Part shown: positions 4,843 to 5,238 of the stretch, piece after piece
Layout of the letters: every line of letters starts with the position of its first letter
Numbering within the stretch: position 1 is the stretch's first letter
NCBI GenBank assembly: GCA_030590605.1
Contig: JAUUYB010000090.1
Coordinates: 1-5,238, forward strand
Direction: 5' to 3'
Source: Candidatus Woesearchaeota archaeon
Lineage (GTDB): Archaea > Nanobdellota > Nanobdellia > Woesearchaeales > JAUUYB01
Length of the DNA: 5,238 nucleotides
Notes under the pieces: model-generated
Databases searched by the model: none
What the model saw: only the letters and a program-made list of their open reading frames with translations
Told to the model about the DNA's origin: nothing
Made by a program: the position numbers and the translations under genes

Positions 4843-5238
4843 CTATTCATACCTAAGCGCATCTACAGGACGAAGCTTCGATCCTTTCCATGCTGGGATG
4901 ACCCCCGCTATCATACCGACTATTACTGATCCAGACAGCGCCATAAAAAGGAGTTGCATCGATACGACAGTCCCCCCTCTCATCATCGGAAGATCCCCCA
5001 TGAGTGAAGGAAGTACAGAAGATATTATCGTTCCAAAAATCGCACCCAAGATCCCTCCGACAAGCCCGATAAGTCCTGCATTCAGGATAAATATCAGGAG
5101 TATATCTTTGTTCCTTGCACCGATAGCTTTCATTATCCCTATCTCTTTGGTTTTCTCGAGTACTGAAGTGAACATAGTATTAGCTATACCCACTGCGCCG
5201 ACAAGGAGCGATACTGCTGCGATTGCAGTGAGGAATAG
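4843..5238 (-). CDS. ABC transporter permease, FtsX/MacB type, C-terminal fragment (N-terminus beyond window)
   Basis: The frame is open from the right edge to TAG at 4845-4843, giving the last 131 residues. The GTG at 5193-5191 is internal: the family pattern begins before it, with LFLTAIAAVSLLVGAVG on both sides. Visible order: membrane segment (about 1-24), the cytoplasmic coupling stretch EKTKEIGIMKAIGA (28-41), second membrane segment (about 46-72), an outside loop with DLPMMRGG, third membrane segment (about 93-114), and the typical ending RPVDALRYE. This is the C-terminal FtsX domain (PF02687 type) of MacB/LolC-like permeases. Such permeases pair with an MJ0796-like ATPase and use ATP for mechanotransmission or export of peptides, lipids or proteins. 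The ATPase and the large extracytoplasmic domain should lie to the right. It appears to be the last gene of its operon. Family certain; substrate unknown. Confidence 0.93.
   Translation of the reverse strand, partial: LFLTAIAAVSLLVGAVGIANTMFTSVLEKTKEIGIMKAIGARNKDILLIFILNAGLIGLVGGILGAIFGTIISSVLPSLMGDLPMMRGGTVVSMQLLFMALSGSVIVGMIAGVIPAWKGSKLRPVDALRYE

Noticed and set aside
4843..5193. Reading the ABC permease as a complete 116-residue protein from GTG 5193
   Set aside because: The frame is open to the window edge, and the upstream residues LFLTAIAAVSLLVGA are a standard part of the family, so the gene is cut by the window, not short.
1..5238. CRISPR array, rRNA, intact tRNA, defence cassette
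   Set aside because: No regularly spaced repeats, no RNA-gene landmarks, and no nuclease, helicase or toxin-antitoxin motifs in any real gene.

Overview
The window looks archaeal. Three minus-strand genes have a TATA-like box about 26-27 bases upstream of the first base of the start codon, the spacing expected for leaderless archaeal mRNAs. The 395-residue membrane protein belongs to the archaeal branch of the TctA-like permeases. A DPANN-type archaeon is a reasonable guess, but nothing here fixes the lineage.

Layout. Bases 1-396 (minus) hold the N-terminal part of a single-pass membrane protein that runs off the left edge. Bases 430-1617 (minus) encode a complete TctA-like multi-pass membrane protein. 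Bases 1698-3596 (minus) encode a long U32-family protein, probably an Fe-S RNA-hydroxylation-type enzyme rather than a true peptidase. Bases 4042-4827 (plus) encode a winged-helix/coiled-coil protein of unknown function. It is convergent, with a 15-base gap, to the C-terminal end of a FtsX/MacB-type ABC transporter permease (4843-5238, minus) that runs off the right edge.

The only long gene-free stretch, 3597-4041, is the most interesting part. It contains a 211-base MITE-like element (3642-3852) with perfect 17-base terminal inverted repeats. It is flanked by an 8-base direct repeat that looks like a target-site duplication. Its interior can fold into several hairpins, including a three-way junction. 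The element sits just outside the U32 promoter. Beyond it lies a hairpin plus U-tract terminator on the plus strand (3895-3935) with no protein gene in front of it, which hints at a small RNA whose promoter region may have been split by the insertion.

The genes do not form an obvious pathway. Each of the three left-hand minus-strand genes appears to have its own promoter, so this is a row of separate units rather than one operon. The ABC permease is probably the last gene of a transporter operon lying to the right.
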